DNA from: Polysphondylium violaceum
Taxonomy: Eukaryota > Evosea > Eumycetozoa > Dictyosteliales > Dictyosteliaceae
Length of the DNA stretch: 20,806 nt
Direction of reading: 5' to 3'
Assembly: GCA_000277445.1 (NCBI GenBank)
Contig: AJWJ01000430.1
Coordinates: 1-20,806 of the forward strand
The notes under the pieces: model-generated
Database searches by the model: none
What the model was told of the DNA's origin: nothing
Seen by the model: the letters and a program-made list of their open reading frames with translations, nothing else
Shown: positions 19,271 to 20,806 of the stretch, in pieces
Position numbering within the stretch: position 1 is the stretch's first letter
How the letters are laid out: the number at the start of each line of letters is the position of its first letter
Made by a program: the position numbers and the translations under genes

Positions 19271-19801
19271 TATTTTCGGTAGTGGTTCACTTTCAACAAA
19301 TTTTAGAATTTTATTATTTTTACCTTTACTAGTATCAGTATTATTTTTATTTACATCATTTTTGCTTTTACTATTGTTCTTTTTCTTATTATTATCTGTA
19401 TTTTTCTTTATAATATTACTACTATTTATATTATTAATATTACTAGTATTATTAACATTATTATTAATAATATTAGTATTGTTAGATTTAGATTTATTTT
19501 CTTCTAATAAATCAAGTTCTTTTTGAATATGAGAATCTATATCCTCTTTATGAAATTTACAAAAGCACAAGGGGCATTCTAAAAATAAGCTATCGTCTAT
19601 TATCGATGACGATGCTTGAGTATTATTATCTACATTATTATGCTGACAACGATTATCAATTATCAGATTTTTGTGATTTTCGATATCTTCTTCTTGATCG
19701 AATTTTAAAACATTTTTATTATTATTATTATTATTATTGTTCTTATTCTTGTTGATGTTATTACTGGTATCTCTTTCTGTTGAGGGTTGTTTAGGTCTCA
19801 T
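18584..19801 (-). CDS. Asparagine-rich protein with UBZ/Rad18-like zinc-finger motif; function unknown
   Basis: A single open frame encodes 405 residues from ATG at 19801; the longer reading begins at GTG (19819), which I reject. The only recognisable element is ECPLCFCKFHKEDIDSHIQKEL (C76, C79, H91), with the C-x2-C-x11-H spacing of Rad18-type UBZ4 ubiquitin-binding fingers. The expected fourth ligand (Cys or His at about 95) is Glu, so zinc binding is uncertain unless C81 or H84 substitutes. The rest is Asn/Lys/Ser-rich with a run of about 30 Asn, basic patches (IKRKKLDF, KIKQKKKENQ) and acidic clusters. Several SQ/TQ motifs near IESSQISFTQF and IESSQTTTSFTQ are candidate ATM/ATR sites. The C-terminus GDRYILLDHISKPPKFLLDLCNK is ordered-looking and unplaced. 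UBZ4 plus SQ/TQ cluster would fit a DNA-repair role, but this is speculative. The 3' end faces the kinase gene. Confidence 0.75.
19174..19270. repeat. Pure ATT (AAT) triplet tract coding for polyasparagine
   Basis: About 97 bp of uninterrupted ATT on the plus strand read as AAT (Asn) in the minus-strand gene. Shifted forward frames give artificial poly-Ile and poly-Leu ORFs here. Confidence 0.95.
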
Positions 19802-20806
19802 TATATATATTGCATACACAATCTATAATATCTATATAAAAGTGAGAATACACAAACATATATACAAGCACCCAGACACACAAATGAGATAAATGGTTTA
19901 TCTTGACAAGTTAGATAATTAAAAACTAAAAATGGGCAGATTGCAATCAGAGCAATTCAACTAATACTGCTTTTGGGGAAAGAAAAAAAAAATGTAGATT
20001 TATACAATTATCATTCCCGCAATGTGATTGATTCTTGTGATCAAAAAAAAATGAAAAAAAATGAAAAAAAAAATAATATCATTCAAGTTTGAATTATGTA
20101 AAAATCCATGAAAAACAAAGACAACATCGGGATAATCAGGTGTTTAATTTTTATTTTTTTAATTCAACAATAATCATCATATATCTTTACATTGAGATAA
20201 CTTTTGAAAAAAAGGATAGAAATTAGAGATAATAAAATATATTCGTTGTTTAATACTATATTCACATTGAACCAAAAAGCATATAATTTTTTTCGAAAAA
20301 AAAAAAACAAATAACACAATCTCTATTGGAGGTTGATCAAGATCAGGCTATTGAAGTGGGGGTGGTTAATTAATACTAGATCGATCTTAAAAAACCACCC
20401 ACACATAAATTAGACTCGTATGAAATAATGTAATACACAATACTTGTTGATCTATCCCTTTTTGTTTAATTACTTTAAACACAATCATCACACACACACA
20501 CATTCTTTAAGCTCACACACAACACACAGACACAGACACCATTAACACCTATAGGGGAAATCAATCAAAAGTCAGTGATAATAGGTCAGATGTGTGAAAA
20601 AATTAAATTTAAAAAAAAACCATCAAAAACAATTTTGGAAAATACTCAAAAATTCTTATATCTGCATTTGATGATTTGTGATCCCCTCTAAAAAAAAAAA
20701 TCACACTTTTGTAAAGAAGAGTCACAAAAGAGAAAACAAAAAAAAAAAACACACTAAAGGGGGTGGTTGTTTTGAAGGAAAAGGGGGTAAAATTGATAAC
20801 ATAAAG
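19802..20806. promoter_or_regulatory. Gene-free right end: CA/GT-rich promoter-like region
   Basis: About 1 kb without a recognisable gene. It must contain the 5' flank of the Asn-rich gene and probably the promoter of a gene beyond the right edge. Features are A-runs (19981-19991, 20043-20072), a GGGGGTGGTT motif at 20358-20367 with a near-complementary AACCACCCACAC at 20393-20404, CA-rich blocks at 20487-20502 and 20513-20540, and a second GGGGGTGGTT at 20759-20768. No tRNA consensus is visible. Confidence 0.5.
20356..20404. repeat. G/C-rich imperfect inverted repeat
   Basis: GTGGGGGTGGTT (20356-20367) pairs with AACCACCCACAC (20393-20404) with one mismatch over 12 bp, around a 25-nt loop. 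Confidence 0.75.

Noticed and set aside
18740-19526. Plus-strand ORFs rich in Ile and Leu that look like membrane proteins
   Set aside because: They are shifted readings of the ATT triplet tract and the T-rich antisense of the Asn-rich gene, with no conserved features.
1-20806. Transposons, LTR elements, CRISPR arrays
   Set aside because: I saw no reverse transcriptase, integrase, transposase or terminal-repeat pair, and no regularly spaced repeat; the repeats present are simple triplet, CA or GATT tracts.

Overview
The window looks like nuclear DNA from a social amoeba (dictyostelid). It is AT-rich, with dense AAT/AAC runs encoding polyasparagine, short AT-rich introns (56-91 bp, with one of 269 bp) with GT..AG borders, closely packed genes, A/T-homopolymer spacers and AATAAA just after stop codons. 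The species is not identified. I see no mobile element, virus relic, CRISPR array, tRNA or rRNA.

Layout, left to right. (1) A six-blade kelch protein on the minus strand runs off the left edge (1-1562). (2) A complete P5A-type ATPase, the ATP13A1/Spf1 ER helix dislocase, lies on the minus strand in two exons (2251-6032). (3) A mucolipin (TRPML) channel lies on the minus strand in four exons (6202-8348); a short first exon is needed to complete it. (4) A TIM-barrel metal-dependent hydrolase of the COG3618/amidohydrolase-2 type lies on the plus strand in two exons (8660-9710), with a locally GC-rich first exon. (5) A COMMD6-like protein lies on the minus strand in three exons (9812-10190). It is divergent from (6), an RluA-family RNA pseudouridine synthase on the plus strand (10346-12268). 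(7) A Ctr/SLC31 copper transporter lies on the minus strand in two exons (12687-13210). It is divergent from (8), ribosomal protein eS10 on the plus strand in two exons (14025-14758). (9) An AGC-family protein kinase with an N-terminal PH-like segment lies on the plus strand in two exons (15914-18479). (10) A 405-residue asparagine-rich protein with a UBZ/Rad18-like zinc-finger motif lies on the minus strand (18584-19801). The last kilobase has no gene I can recognise, but it holds CA/GT-rich blocks of a promoter-like kind.

The genes are mostly housekeeping and unrelated, so I do not think they form one pathway. Three are membrane transport proteins (P5A ATPase, mucolipin, Ctr), and a COMMD gene lies near the copper transporter; I treat both as chance. 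The main new information is the set of gene models. Several genes look broken or wrongly started in plain ORF reading but become complete family members when specific introns are removed. Further points are a 26-bp perfect palindrome in the Ctr/eS10 spacer, an unusually long repeat-bearing intron in the eS10 gene, and a repeated GGGGGTGGTT motif near the right edge. I did not find a convincing previously undescribed system.
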